Shown: positions 17,662 to 27,228, counted from the stretch's first letter. The stretch: 52,486 nt of DNA from Acidimicrobiales bacterium (GCA_030740795.1 JASLWO010000055.1:1-52486), one strand, 5' to 3'. The notes: generated from the letters alone by a model not told the origin. A program made the numbers and translations.

Positions 17662-18171
17662 ATGGAAATTGAACTACCGCTACTCATCATAAGAATCGCA
17701 CTTGGACTAACACTTGCGGCACACGGATATAACAAGTTCTTCAAAGGCGGAAAAATCGAAGGGACTGGCCAGTGGTTTGACAGTATGGGGATGAGACCAG
17801 GTAAAGCACATGCATTATTAGCAGCCTGTGGAGAGGTAGGTTCAGGAATTTTCCTAGCCGCCGGCTTTCTCACCTCATTCGCAGCTTTAGGTTTCGTAGG
17901 TTTAATGACCGTGGCTTACTGGACAGTCCACAGTAACAATGGCTTCATGATCATAAACGAAGGTTGGGAATATGTTTTCATACTCGCTATAGGAGCTGTA
18001 ACGGTCGCGATGATAGGACCGGGAGAGTGGTCAATAGATCATGGAATAGGTTGGGCTTGTGAACTTGACGGTTACACAGGCCTCATTATTTCAGCTGGAG
18101 GAGGACTGGTAGCAGCTATAACCTTGCTTGGCATCTTCTATCGGCCCCCGCAACAAGAAAAAAATAATTAG
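17662..18171 (+). CDS. DoxX-family membrane protein
   Basis: A 169-residue protein with four predicted membrane helices and the DoxX-like pattern: LGLTLAAHGYNKFFKGGK near the N-terminus, LAACGEVGSGIFLAAGFLT in the second helix, and an NEGWEYVFILAIGAV segment in the third. DoxX/DoxD-type proteins have been linked to redox functions at the membrane, but no specific reaction can be assigned. It ends 3 nt before the stop of the convergent MDR gene. Confidence 0.8.
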   Translation: MEIELPLLIIRIALGLTLAAHGYNKFFKGGKIEGTGQWFDSMGMRPGKAHALLAACGEVGSGIFLAAGFLTSFAALGFVGLMTVAYWTVHSNNGFMIINEGWEYVFILAIGAVTVAMIGPGEWSIDHGIGWACELDGYTGLIISAGGGLVAAITLLGIFYRPPQQEKNN

Positions 18172-18174
18172 GAA

Positions 18175-19359
18175 CTACCTTCTTTTTTCTTCACGCATAT
18201 CAAAAACAACTTTAATAGCGCCAAGCGATCCTGCTTCAGCGGCATGTCGAATCGCATCCTTATAACGATCAAGCGTGTATGACGCACTAACGAGTTTCCC
18301 TAATTGTTTTCTTCTAACAAGATCAAACGCAAGGGCATAGCTACTAGTTACCTTTCCGTCGCTAAGAAGCTCGGTCCCATATGTGTATGAACCAACAATC
18401 TCCAATTCGCGATGCCACAGTGCAGTCAGATCAACTTTGGTAACACCTGGCATTCCCATCATCACCACTCGACCCCGAGGACGCGTAATAGATAGAGATG
18501 TACCTATTGAACCAGCATTTCCGACAGCATCAATAGTTACGTCTGCTCCACCAGATAAAGAGTTTCCTATCATTTTACAACCAGTTACTTTCCGAACGGA
18601 ACGCTTCAACTCTTTTGGCTCAACGACCAGATCCGCACCTAACTCCTTAGCAAGAGACTTCTGGAGCGGATATTTAGCGGAAACAATTATGGTTTCAACA
18701 TCAGTTAACTCCCGCAAAGCCGCAGTAGCACAAAGACCCATAGTTCCAGCTCCCTGAACAACCACAACATCACCAGATTCAATCTTTGCTTTTAAAGCTG
18801 TGTGCACGCCAACAGCGGCAGGTTCAAGAATTACTGCCCCCTCATCAGAAATATCGGAAGGAACCTCATGCAACTGTGAAGAATGCGCAACCAATTGCGT
18901 ACTCCAACCCCCACCTGTATCGCAGCAATACCCAACCTGTATACCGTCTCCAATCGGTCCATTGAGTAAATAACCATAATCATTTCCATCTCCTGGGCAA
19001 GCACCTTCAAATGGAGGGTCTTCGCCCCTGCTTTCAGCACCAAGAACAGGTTCAAGAACTACCCTTGTGCCATCCTCAAGTTGACCAAACACTTCATGAC
19101 CAGGAACAAACGGAAACGAAACTAAAGGCTCAAAATAACGGCTAGATCTGCCATCTACCGTGGCTAAATCACTGCCACAGATACCAGACAATAACGGAAA
19201 CACCCTCTCCCACCCATCACCAGGTATTTCTGGCGGGTCTATATCCTTCAACCGAAGAGGACCCACTTGTGAGCCAAACCCTGGAGATAAACGAGACCCA
19301 ATTGCCGCAACCGCATATTTCAATTCTTTACGTTCGAAAACTAAAGCTTTCACAGACAC
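18175..19359 (-). CDS. Zinc-type alcohol dehydrogenase-like protein (MDR superfamily)
   Basis: A 394-residue medium-chain dehydrogenase/reductase. The catalytic zinc region is GICGSDLATVDG (about 57-68) and PGHEVFG (about 84-90); the nucleotide-binding Rossmann motif is GAGTMGLCATAAL. The four-cysteine structural zinc loop of classical ADHs is missing; in its place is a GEDPPFEGACPGDGNDYG stretch with a single Cys, which is unusual. Start at GTG 19359, with another GTG two codons in. The substrate is unknown. Confidence 0.8.
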   Translation of the reverse strand: MSVKALVFERKELKYAVAAIGSRLSPGFGSQVGPLRLKDIDPPEIPGDGWERVFPLLSGICGSDLATVDGRSSRYFEPLVSFPFVPGHEVFGQLEDGTRVVLEPVLGAESRGEDPPFEGACPGDGNDYGYLLNGPIGDGIQVGYCCDTGGGWSTQLVAHSSQLHEVPSDISDEGAVILEPAAVGVHTALKAKIESGDVVVVQGAGTMGLCATAALRELTDVETIIVSAKYPLQKSLAKELGADLVVEPKELKRSVRKVTGCKMIGNSLSGGADVTIDAVGNAGSIGTSLSITRPRGRVVMMGMPGVTKVDLTALWHRELEIVGSYTYGTELLSDGKVTSSYALAFDLVRRKQLGKLVSASYTLDRYKDAIRHAAEAGSLGAIKVVFDMREEKRR

Positions 19360-19538
19360 AACAATAGAGCCTTAAAACGAATTTCGGTAAAGAAAGCATC
19401 TATCTTCCCGCTAAAAGCAAAATAATCTTCACCAAAGCACAAAGAATCCAGCGAGTAACTATCAATAAGAAAAAACCATGAAATTCCATTAGGTCTTGGT
19501 CTGTGCCAATCTAAAGAGATACATCACAGGAGACAGAA

Positions 19539-20306
19539 ATGACAGATTTCATGAATCACACAGGTGTCGCCCTCGTAATAGGCGGATCAGGTGGAATAGG
19601 TTCAGCGATTTGCCGTTTACTATCCAGCCGAGGAAGCAATATAGCATTTACTTTCAACAAGAATCTTGACAAAGCTAAAGCCTTACAGGAAGAAATCAAA
19701 GAACAGAAGAAGCTTTGCATAGCCGAATCCATTAACCTGACCGATGAATCTCAGGTTGACCAATTTACTGAATCTCTCCTTGACCAAGGAGGAATTCACA
19801 CTTTCATATACGCTGCTGGTCCCACCGTTCCCCAACTACATTTGTCAAAGATAAACCCCGCTCAATTCAGCGAGCACTTACATCAAGAAGTGAACTCCTT
19901 TTTCGTCACGGTATCTTCCGCCCTCCCACAGTTACGTGACCAAAGCGGAAGCATTACCGCAGTTACAACAGCGGCTACAAACAAATATGTAATAAAAGAC
20001 GGCTTATCAGCTAGTCCCAAAGCAGCGGTTGAAATGCTGATACAAGGACTAGCGAAAGAAGAAGGGAGATACGGGATAAGAGCGAATGCCGTGGGACCTG
20101 GAATGCTTAACGATGGGATGGCAGAAAATCTTATGGAGAGAGGGGATTACAGTCAGAAAGACTTAGATGTCGCAACAGCGAATATACCCCTTAAACATTA
20201 CGGAAATGCATCCGACATCGCTGAAGCAGTATGTTTCCTTGCGTCACCAAGAGCGAACTACATCAGTGGACAGATTTTAAACGTTGACGGAGGATACACA
20301 GCGTAA
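19539..20306 (+). CDS. SDR-family protein with altered catalytic residues
   Basis: A 255-residue SDR-fold protein. The dinucleotide motif is present (GGSGGIG, about 15-21) and the C-terminus (ISGQILNVDGGYT) is typical, so folding and cofactor binding are likely. However, the catalytic Tyr of YxxxK is replaced by Ser (LSASPK, codons TCA GCT AGT CCC AAA), the active-site Ser position is Thr, and the NAG motif reads AAG. It could be a non-catalytic or unusual reductase, similar in outline to SDRs of fatty-acid metabolism. A plausible GGAGA site precedes ATG 19539. Confidence 0.78.
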   Translation: MTDFMNHTGVALVIGGSGGIGSAICRLLSSRGSNIAFTFNKNLDKAKALQEEIKEQKKLCIAESINLTDESQVDQFTESLLDQGGIHTFIYAAGPTVPQLHLSKINPAQFSEHLHQEVNSFFVTVSSALPQLRDQSGSITAVTTAATNKYVIKDGLSASPKAAVEMLIQGLAKEEGRYGIRANAVGPGMLNDGMAENLMERGDYSQKDLDVATANIPLKHYGNASDIAEAVCFLASPRANYISGQILNVDGGYTA

Positions 20307-20321
20307 GGTTAGAAAAGTAAA

Positions 20322-21026
20322 TTAGTTCTTTTTGATTTCTAAAGATTCCCCAAAAACCTCTTGCAACTGATGTTTCAAATCTTCAGTAAAAGCTTTACGA
20401 ACAGAAGTAGGAACCCGCCCCCCGTCATGATTCTTCAACTCCATTGGTTCTCCAACAACGATTCGTACTCGAACACGTCGAGGGGTTTTTCCCCCTGGAG
20501 GTAAAGCATGTTCTGTCCCTCCGATACCCACAGGAATTACTTTCGCTCCAGTCCTCGCAGCTAGAAAAGCCGCTCCGTCAAACACGTCACCCACAACATC
20601 ACCTATTTGCCGAGTTCCTTCAGGAAAAACAATGATTGAAGCCCCTTCCTCCAACAGAGATTGAGCAGCTTTCAAAGCATCACGATCTGCAGCACCGCGA
20701 TTTACCGGCACGCCCCCAAGTGCAGACATAATCCATGCAACTGGTTTAGATGAAAATAGTGACTCTTTCGCCAAAGCGTGGATCATTCTTGGAGTCTGGA
20801 CTACAAGCAATGGAGCATCAAGATTCGACCGGTGAACTGGAGCAAGAATCACTGGTCCTGGGATCTCTAAATGATGTGCTCCGCTTCCTTCAACACGGAA
20901 AAAAGGGTAAAGAAAAACACGGATTCCATACCAAACCATTTTCCTAAAGAAACGCCCCCAAAATGAAGCAGCAATTTTAAGCGCCCGTCTCTGCCGTTCC
21001 CCTAATTCTGATGACGAAGTAGACAT
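20322..21026 (-). CDS. plsC: 1-acyl-sn-glycerol-3-phosphate acyltransferase
   Basis: A 234-residue PlsC-family acyltransferase that should add the second acyl chain in phosphatidic acid synthesis at the membrane. The HX4D catalytic motif is HRSNLD (about 65-70), followed by VNRG and the substrate-binding FPEGTRQIG (about 133-141). One hydrophobic segment near residues 27-45 probably associates with the membrane. It follows the guaB-like gene on the same strand with a 27-nt gap, so cotranscription is likely. Its C-terminal tail converges with the SDR gene. Confidence 0.9.
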   Translation of the reverse strand: MSTSSSELGERQRRALKIAASFWGRFFRKMVWYGIRVFLYPFFRVEGSGAHHLEIPGPVILAPVHRSNLDAPLLVVQTPRMIHALAKESLFSSKPVAWIMSALGGVPVNRGAADRDALKAAQSLLEEGASIIVFPEGTRQIGDVVGDVFDGAAFLAARTGAKVIPVGIGGTEHALPPGGKTPRRVRVRIVVGEPMELKNHDGGRVPTSVRKAFTEDLKHQLQEVFGESLEIKKN

Positions 21027-21053
21027 TTTCTCCTCCAGTCTGGAGAATTTATA

Positions 21054-22124
21054 TCAATCAAAGGTTGCGTGAGGTTTATTTTCTTTCACACCGGTTGATG
21101 TAACACGAATAAATTCTGCCTTTTCCCAGAACTCAGGAATCGTTCTCGCATTGCTGTAACTCATTCCACTTTTTAAACCCGCTACCAGTTGAGCAATGAG
21201 TTTCGATACCTCTCCCTTATAGGGGACAACTCCCTCAACCCCTTCAGGTGCGCGTTGCTCAAAATATTCATCATCAATTAACTCTCCGGTGCGAATAGCT
21301 CTAGCTTCTATAGCTTCGAAACTAGCCATACCCCGAACACGTTTAACGAGACCTTTCGGTGAAGATTCAACTTCTCCGGGACTTTCTTTGGTTCCTGCAA
21401 ACATGGAACCAATCATTACCGTGTCGGCACCAGCAGCTATAGCTTTAGCCATATCACCAGACGTGGTGATCCCCCCATCAGCAATAATCGGGACAGGCAC
21501 CGTACTTGCGGAAAGAATAGCTGTTAACTGTGGAACTCCAACGCCGGCAACCAAGCGTGTTGTACAAACCCCGCCCGGCCCCACTCCAACTTTTATTGCA
21601 TCAGCGCCTGCTTCATATAGATCTTCAGCACCGGCTTGAGTAGCAACATTTCCTGCGATCACATCCGTATCAGGGAATGAATCCTTAAGTTCTTTCAACG
21701 CATCAATTGCATGCTCAGCGTGACCGTGAGCTATGTCCAAAACCAGTACATCAACTCCAGATTCAATCAGCGCTTTACTTCGGATTATTGCATCATGGTC
21801 AGTTCCTATGGCTGCTCCGACGATGAATTGAGCATTTTCATGTTTCACGTTTTCTACCATTTGTGATTGAGCTTCAACGGTCATGAATCGATGGAGAATC
21901 CCTACTCCACCTAATCGTGACAAAGCTAATGCCATTTCCTGTTCACAAACAGTATCCATGTTCGCTGCAAGAATCGGTAGGTCAATGAGTATATTCTTCG
22001 TCAAATTCGTCTGTAAAGACACATCTTGTCTACTTCTGATTGATGACCGTCTGGGGACAAGAAGGACATCGTCAAAAGTCAGACCCGTTTCTAATCTTTC
22101 AGAAGATTTTTTTCCAAGAGTCAT
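21054..22124 (-). CDS. IMP dehydrogenase/GMP reductase family protein lacking CBS domains
   Basis: A 356-residue TIM-barrel protein beginning [13 protein letters not shown] (15-27). The catalytic Cys is Cys187 in GPGGVCTTR, followed by VAGVGVPQL as in IMP dehydrogenases rather than GMP reductases. The glycine-rich phosphate site IADGGI, the RGMAS motif and PEGVEG (293-298) plus VPYKG are present. The pair of regulatory CBS domains usually inserted after about residue 95 is absent, and the flap position usually read RYF is EYF (Glu286). Length is close to GMP reductase, so IMP dehydrogenase is the better but not certain call. Expected reaction: IMP to XMP for GTP synthesis. Confidence 0.8.
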   Translation of the reverse strand: MTLGKKSSERLETGLTFDDVLLVPRRSSIRSRQDVSLQTNLTKNILIDLPILAANMDTVCEQEMALALSRLGGVGILHRFMTVEAQSQMVENVKHENAQFIVGAAIGTDHDAIIRSKALIESGVDVLVLDIAHGHAEHAIDALKELKDSFPDTDVIAGNVATQAGAEDLYEAGADAIKVGVGPGGVCTTRLVAGVGVPQLTAILSASTVPVPIIADGGITTSGDMAKAIAAGADTVMIGSMFAGTKESPGEVESSPKGLVKRVRGMASFEAIEARAIRTGELIDDEYFEQRAPEGVEGVVPYKGEVSKLIAQLVAGLKSGMSYSNARTIPEFWEKAEFIRVTSTGVKENKPHATFD

Positions 22125-22266
22125 ATGCTCTCTCCGGCTTTAATTCATTACCGATAAGAAGGGTATCGTAGGAAACGGGTATCGCCTAATAGTCTGTGAA
22201 CCTCCTGAATGAAAAAGTAGGAAATCCGACGGGATTGAGGCATCCTAAAAATAACTAGAGGTTGAT

Positions 22267-23244
22267 ATGAATAAAGAAAATGACGGACCGTTCTACGAAG
22301 ACATGGAACCTGGAATGGTCTTCCCTTCTCCACCTCCTATAGTCGTAGATTCAGGAATGGCTTCAACGTACCAATCCATAGTTGGTGAGGCATTACCTTT
22401 AGTACTAGATTCACAAATAAGTAAGGCCGTCACTGGCATGTCCAATAGGATGCTTAGCCCAGGGCTACTACTTCACCTTTCAATTGGTGCAAGTACTGTA
22501 GCTACCAAAAAAGTCATAGCTAATCTCTTCTACAGAGATGTCCGTATACTCCGACCGGTTTATCACGGAGAAACACTTCTCACAACTACCGAAGTTGTTG
22601 CTATGCAAGATAGCAAACCGAAAGAAAATCGACCCCACCGCGGGAAAGTGCTTCTAAAAATTACGACAAGGGCCAACAACGAACCGATCCTTGAATACTA
22701 CCGATGCCCGCTTGTAAGACTGAGGGGGGATACATTACCTGGCTATAACGGAGATTTAGGAGAAACCCATCAATTGAACCTTGAAACCTTTAAGCAAAAA
22801 AGTTATGAGAATTGGGATTTGACTCTTCTAGATAACAGAAAAAAAGAAAGAAATAGGGAAGTTATTCGAGACCCTTTGAAAGATGTAGTAAACCAAGCAC
22901 TTGGATTAGTTCGCCTAACTCAAAATGTTGCTGCGGTTCACCGAGATTCGACCGCTTCACCATACCCTCAACGTCTAGTCTACGGAGGGCACACAGTCGC
23001 ACTCGCTCAAGCTTCTCTCAGCAGAGTATTTCCAAACACAGCCACTGTTCTTGGATGGCACATGTGCGACCATACAGGCCCAGTTTTTGAAGGTGACCTG
23101 CTTTCATTTGAACACAGAATTCTAGATGAAAACCAATTTGGAAGTGGAAACATAACTGCGATTAGATCTCAAGTTTACGTTCATAGAGAAAATGAGGAAC
23201 CCAAAGAAGTCCTTGATTGGGTCCCAGTTACCTTAACGAGATAA
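22267..23244 (+). CDS. MaoC-like double-hotdog dehydratase
   Basis: A 325-residue protein with two hotdog domains (about 1-155 and 175-325). The C-terminal half has the catalytic hydratase-2-like segment YPQRLVYGGHTVALAQASL (about 235-253), with Asp/His-type residues and the family GH pair. The arrangement resembles MaoC-family acyl-CoA dehydratases such as those acting on mesaconyl- or methylmalyl-CoA, but the substrate is uncertain. Its start follows AGAGGTTG, and an SDR begins 12 nt after it, so a multi-step acyl-CoA oxidation operon with the following genes is likely. Confidence 0.75.
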   Translation: MNKENDGPFYEDMEPGMVFPSPPPIVVDSGMASTYQSIVGEALPLVLDSQISKAVTGMSNRMLSPGLLLHLSIGASTVATKKVIANLFYRDVRILRPVYHGETLLTTTEVVAMQDSKPKENRPHRGKVLLKITTRANNEPILEYYRCPLVRLRGDTLPGYNGDLGETHQLNLETFKQKSYENWDLTLLDNRKKERNREVIRDPLKDVVNQALGLVRLTQNVAAVHRDSTASPYPQRLVYGGHTVALAQASLSRVFPNTATVLGWHMCDHTGPVFEGDLLSFEHRILDENQFGSGNITAIRSQVYVHRENEEPKEVLDWVPVTLTR

Positions 23245-23256
23245 AAAAGAATTAAT

Positions 23257-24024
23257 ATGACAGACCCTCTTCACCCCTTTCATTTAGATAACAAAGTAGC
23301 TATCGTTACCGGAGCTTCAAGCGGTATCGGAGCTCAAACAGCGAAACTATTCAGTTCAGTAGGCGCAACTGTGGTCGCTGCCGCCCGAAGACTTGACCGA
23401 CTAGAAGAACTTGCCGAACAGGTCCCCAATATCATCCCGATTCAATGCGATGTTACAAGCGACGAAGACTGCGAAAACCTAGTTAAATCAACACTCGAAC
23501 AATGCAAGAAAGTAGATATTCTCATTAACAATGCTGGGATAAGTGACCCTATTGCAGCTCTTGACGAAGAACTATCTGAATTCCGCCGAGTTCTACAAAT
23601 TGATCTCATTTCCTGCTTCTACCTTTCCCAGCTTTGCGCACGAAACATGAAGGAACAAGAGAAAGGAGGGGCAATAGTAAATGTTGCCTCCGTACACGGA
23701 TTTGTGGGGTCAGCTCCGAATAACCAACCAGGTTACAGCGCAGCGAAAGGTGGATTGGTAAACCTCACTAGAGAACTCGCACTTGAATGGGCTCGATACA
23801 ACATCCGCGTGAACGCTATCGCCCCAGGGTATGTAGCGACTGAACTTACCGACGAAATGATTGCTGGAGAAAACGGTAGGAAATGGATTGAACGGAACAC
23901 CCCGATGCGTCGTCCAGGTAATGTAGAAGAACTAGATGGAGCTATGCTGCTGCTTGCCTCAGATGCAGGTAGTTACATCACTGGTGAAACAATAGCCGTT
24001 GATGGTGGCTGGCTCGCAAGATAA
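23257..24024 (+). CDS. Short-chain dehydrogenase/reductase
   Basis: A 255-residue classical SDR with TGASSGIG (about 18-25), NNAG, Ser in VASVHG and YSAAK for catalysis, and PGYVATELT. The last residues (TGETIAVDGGW) are the usual C-terminal motif. The Arg/Arg pair after the second strand (AARRLDR) favours NADP(H). It is 12 nt downstream of the MaoC gene, and they probably act on the same pathway, perhaps hydroxyacyl-CoA or ketone oxidation. It resembles gluconate dehydrogenase-type SDRs, but the substrate is not predictable. Confidence 0.86.
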   Translation: MTDPLHPFHLDNKVAIVTGASSGIGAQTAKLFSSVGATVVAAARRLDRLEELAEQVPNIIPIQCDVTSDEDCENLVKSTLEQCKKVDILINNAGISDPIAALDEELSEFRRVLQIDLISCFYLSQLCARNMKEQEKGGAIVNVASVHGFVGSAPNNQPGYSAAKGGLVNLTRELALEWARYNIRVNAIAPGYVATELTDEMIAGENGRKWIERNTPMRRPGNVEELDGAMLLLASDAGSYITGETIAVDGGWLAR

Positions 24025-24105
24025 GAGACACACTTACTAGTACTGCTTTCCAAGTTTTAACTAGTCGCCTACCTTGGAGATAATCAACAAGACTAAGAAG
24101 GTTAA

Positions 24106-25206
24106 ATGAAAGCAGCAGTCGTTACCCAACCTGACCAACCTCTGGTCATCCAAGACATCGACATTGAAGAACCACGCGCAACGGAAGTGCTCGTCCGAAT
24201 ACATCATTGCGGAATCTGCCACAGCGACCTTTCAATACTTGATTTAGGAGGAGCAGGGCAACTACCAGTTATTCTCGGTCATGAAGCTGCGGGCGTTATT
24301 GAAACAATAGGTTCAGATGTCACTTCAGTTACCCCAGGTGACAAGGTGCTACTAACACCACTAGCGCCATGCGGACAGTGTTACTGGTGCTCAAGGGCGG
24401 AACCTACTGGATGCCCTGATGCTCAAAGTTTCACTAGTGGTTTACGACCAGATGGCACGTCGCCTTTCTCACAAGAAGGAACATGCGTACACAGAGGATT
24501 AGGGGTGGCTGGTTTTTCAGAAATGACAATCGTTCCAGAATCAGGTGTCGTGAAGCTAGATCCTGACACCCCACTAGACATAGCTTGCGTAATTGGTTGC
24601 GCCGTTCAAACAGGAGTAGGAGCTGTTCTCAATAGTGCCAAAGTAGAAGTAGGTGCAACCATCCTTGTAACCGGTCTAGGGGGGATAGGTATTTCAATTG
24701 TGCAAGGAGCCAGAATAGCTGGAGCTGGAAAAATTATTGTTTCTGATCCAGTTCCTGAACGAAGAGAAGCAGCATTTCATTTCGGAGCTACTCATTCGAT
24801 CAACCCCCAAGAAGATGATGTAGTTACTAAAGTTCTTCAAGAAACTAAATCAATAGGCGTAGATTATGCTTTTGAAGCAGCTGGTGTTGCTTCACTGGTA
24901 GATACCTGCATAAACGCTTCACGTATAGGAGGAACAACAATCATCGTAGGAGCAGATGTCTCTTTGTCAACAGTTCCCATCCTTCCAGTAATGATCGCGA
25001 CTACAGGTAAGAAAATCATCGGCTCTCTTCTTGGAGACTGTCACCCGCAACGAGATATCCCCAAATTTGTGAATTTATGGAAATCAGGCCAACTAGACCT
25101 TGAAGCCATGATCAGCCACAGAGTCAAACTTGAAGAAATCAACTCGGGATTTGATAACGTTCGCGAAACAAACGGAATTAGAACAGTTGTGGAGGTAGCC
25201 AGCTAA
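24106..25206 (+). CDS. Zinc-dependent alcohol dehydrogenase (MDR, class III-like)
   Basis: A 366-residue zinc MDR with complete metal sites: catalytic Cys/His in HHCGICHSD (about 32-40) and GHEAAG (about 58-63), and four structural-zinc cysteines in CGQCYWCSRAEPTGC (about 88-102). The NAD motif is GLGGIG (about 190-195). The sequence is close in outline to class III and aryl-alcohol dehydrogenases and to actinobacterial NDMA-dependent types. The stop overlaps the next SDR by one base (TAATG), so the two are translationally coupled and probably act in sequence on an alcohol or aldehyde. Confidence 0.87.
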   Translation: MKAAVVTQPDQPLVIQDIDIEEPRATEVLVRIHHCGICHSDLSILDLGGAGQLPVILGHEAAGVIETIGSDVTSVTPGDKVLLTPLAPCGQCYWCSRAEPTGCPDAQSFTSGLRPDGTSPFSQEGTCVHRGLGVAGFSEMTIVPESGVVKLDPDTPLDIACVIGCAVQTGVGAVLNSAKVEVGATILVTGLGGIGISIVQGARIAGAGKIIVSDPVPERREAAFHFGATHSINPQEDDVVTKVLQETKSIGVDYAFEAAGVASLVDTCINASRIGGTTIIVGADVSLSTVPILPVMIATTGKKIIGSLLGDCHPQRDIPKFVNLWKSGQLDLEAMISHRVKLEEINSGFDNVRETNGIRTVVEVAS

Positions 25207-25973
25207 TGCCTTACGACGCTATTCATTCAATGGACCTAACCGGCAAAGTCGCAATCGTTACCGGAGGTAGTAGAGGAATAGGGAAAGCAATATCAAAATG
25301 CTTCGCCGAGAACGGAGCAAAAGTAATAGTCACAAGCCGGAAATTAGATAATTGCGAAAAAATAGCTAAAGAAATAATTGAATTAGGTGGTTCTGCACAT
25401 GCAGTAGCGGCACATATGGGAGACCTATCTGATATAGAGAACCTAGTAAAGGAAACAATTTCAGCATTTGGCTCAATAGACATAATCGTTAACAATGCTG
25501 CTAACCCGTTGATGAAAGGAATCGGAAACATAACTGAGGAAGCCTGGTCTAAAGCACTAAACACGAACCTTCGCGGACCAGTTTTTCTTGTTCAAGAAGC
25601 ACTTCCGTATCTTGAAAAAAGCTCTGAAAGTTCGGTAATAAATATTCTCAGCAATGCCGCATACATGTATGCACCTCATCATTTGTTGTACCCCGTTGCA
25701 AAGGCTGGCCTAGAAGCGGCTACGCGTTCAATGGCAGCCCAGTTAGCTTCCAAAGGCATACGAGTGAACGCATTAGTTCCAGGAACCGTTGATACTGATA
25801 TGGTTCGAGCAATGCCAGAATCTTTTCAAAAAACGTCAGCGAAAGCATCACTTCTTCAAAGAGCAGCTGAACCCGAAGAAATAACTGCTATGGCTTTGCT
25901 CCTTGCCTCACCAGCAGGAAGCTTCATGACCGGTCATACGTACTTTGTAGATGGCGGTCAAAGCTACAGGTAA
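25206..25973 (+). CDS. Short-chain dehydrogenase/reductase
   Basis: A 255-residue classical SDR: TGGSRGIG (about 18-25), NNAA in place of NNAG, active Ser in LSNAA and Tyr/Lys in YPVAK 13 and 17 residues later, and PGTVDTDM. Its first base is the last base of the upstream alcohol dehydrogenase. The C-terminus TGHTYFVDGGQS is typical. It completes a same-strand run of MaoC, SDR, ADH and SDR genes between 22.3 and 26.0 kb, likely a catabolic set for a hydroxylated or branched substrate. Confidence 0.86.
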   Translation: MPYDAIHSMDLTGKVAIVTGGSRGIGKAISKCFAENGAKVIVTSRKLDNCEKIAKEIIELGGSAHAVAAHMGDLSDIENLVKETISAFGSIDIIVNNAANPLMKGIGNITEEAWSKALNTNLRGPVFLVQEALPYLEKSSESSVINILSNAAYMYAPHHLLYPVAKAGLEAATRSMAAQLASKGIRVNALVPGTVDTDMVRAMPESFQKTSAKASLLQRAAEPEEITAMALLLASPAGSFMTGHTYFVDGGQSYR

Positions 25974-26056
25974 ATGCAAAAACCATTAGAGAACAGATAG
26001 TTTGAATCCCGCTCTTCTTTGAAACTGCTAGCACCAACTAAAGATCTTCGGTGATA

Positions 26057-26566
26057 TTAACCGGTCACTCTCTTGTATATTTCTTCAGCGACTTCATCTA
26101 ATGATTTCCCATCAGTTAGAACCTGTTCAAATTTTTCGTAATGGGTATTTCGTTTATCCAGCAATGATTTCATCGTGGCCACTTTGTCCTCAGACTGAAG
26201 CAACGGGCGAACAGACTCTCCCTCTCCTTTATCTAAACGACTAATGATTTCATCCAGACTCGCTTTTAAACAGAAAACCCGTCCAGAAGATGAGAGGTAA
26301 TTAGCGTTTTCGATATTTATCATTAAACCCCCTCCGGTAGCGACAACCGTATTTGAAAGGCTTGAAACTTGTTTAGCTATTTTCCCTTCACAATCCCTGA
26401 AAAACTGCTCTCCTTTATTAAGGAAAATTTCCCCAATCAAACCATGTTGTTTCTCTATCTCTTCATCAGTGTCCAAAAAATCCATTTGTAACATTTCTGA
26501 CAGCTTCCGCCCTACCGAACTTTTCCCCGTCCCCATAAATCCAGTTAGGACAATATTTTCCCTCAC
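26057..26566 (-). CDS. aroK: Shikimate kinase
   Basis: A 169-residue shikimate kinase, phosphorylating shikimate at O3 in chorismate synthesis. Walker A is GFMGTGKSS (about 8-16), the shikimate site includes DTDEEIE (about 32-38) and FRDCE, and GGG (about 78-80) is the conserved triglycine loop. The lid region carries Arg in GESVRPLL (about 115-122). It stands alone, not next to aroB or aroC. A start at 26566 (ATG) fits the family length exactly. Confidence 0.93.
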   Translation of the reverse strand: MRENIVLTGFMGTGKSSVGRKLSEMLQMDFLDTDEEIEKQHGLIGEIFLNKGEQFFRDCEGKIAKQVSSLSNTVVATGGGLMINIENANYLSSSGRVFCLKASLDEIISRLDKGEGESVRPLLQSEDKVATMKSLLDKRNTHYEKFEQVLTDGKSLDEVAEEIYKRVTG

Positions 26567-26685
26567 GATTATCTCGTTCCTGTCGCTAAACCCAGTTTAG
26601 GCTTTCCCCACGATGTCATCACGAACTTTAAAAGCAGCCTTTGGTTGCAGTAGAGCCAATTTCAATTTCAGGCTAAGTTAATAAT

Positions 26686-27132
26686 ATGATCACTGGTCTC
26701 CATCATGTAGCTATTTCAGTTCCCGATCTGGAAAAAGCTGTTGACTTCTACCACGAAACATTAGGTTTTGAAAAAACCTTTGACAGCAAGTGGGAAGGAG
26801 ATAGACCCAAATCGGATCGGGTGATTGGTTTAAGCCAAACCCATGCAAAAGTGCAAATGTTAAACGCAGGTAATGCTTTTATTGAACTTTGGGAATACCA
26901 GCAACCATCACCGCTCCCACAAGATGATAAGTATTCCCCTGCAGATCATGGAATCGCCCACATCGCTCTTCAGGTAACCAATATTGAAGAAGAATACGAA
27001 CGACTACGTGAAGCGGGAATGACTTTTCACGCCCCGCCAGTAGATCTTGGAAATTCTTTCGCTATCTACGGGAGAGATCCATTCGGAAACATTGTTGAGC
27101 TATACGAAGTAAGCGGCGAACGTTCAATTTAA
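26686..27132 (+). CDS. VOC-family (glyoxalase/bleomycin-resistance fold) protein
   Basis: A 148-residue single-domain vicinal-oxygen-chelate protein beginning GLHHVAISVPDLEKAVDFYH. Likely metal ligands are His5 or His6, Glu in FIELWEY (about 67), His in HGIAHIAL (about 88-92) and Glu in NIVELYE near the end. Such proteins include glyoxalase I, epimerases and ring-cleavage dioxygenases; no specific reaction can be assigned. It is distinct from the methylmalonyl-CoA epimerase at 35132 but of the same fold. Confidence 0.8.
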   Translation: MITGLHHVAISVPDLEKAVDFYHETLGFEKTFDSKWEGDRPKSDRVIGLSQTHAKVQMLNAGNAFIELWEYQQPSPLPQDDKYSPADHGIAHIALQVTNIEEEYERLREAGMTFHAPPVDLGNSFAIYGRDPFGNIVELYEVSGERSI

Positions 27133-27228
27133 GGGAAATCAAGCCTTTATAAAGCTAAGAGTTAATTTTTTTGTCCAGTATTGGAATATAGGCAATCTTT
27201 TTCTCTTAAATTCGGTACCCTCAGTGGC

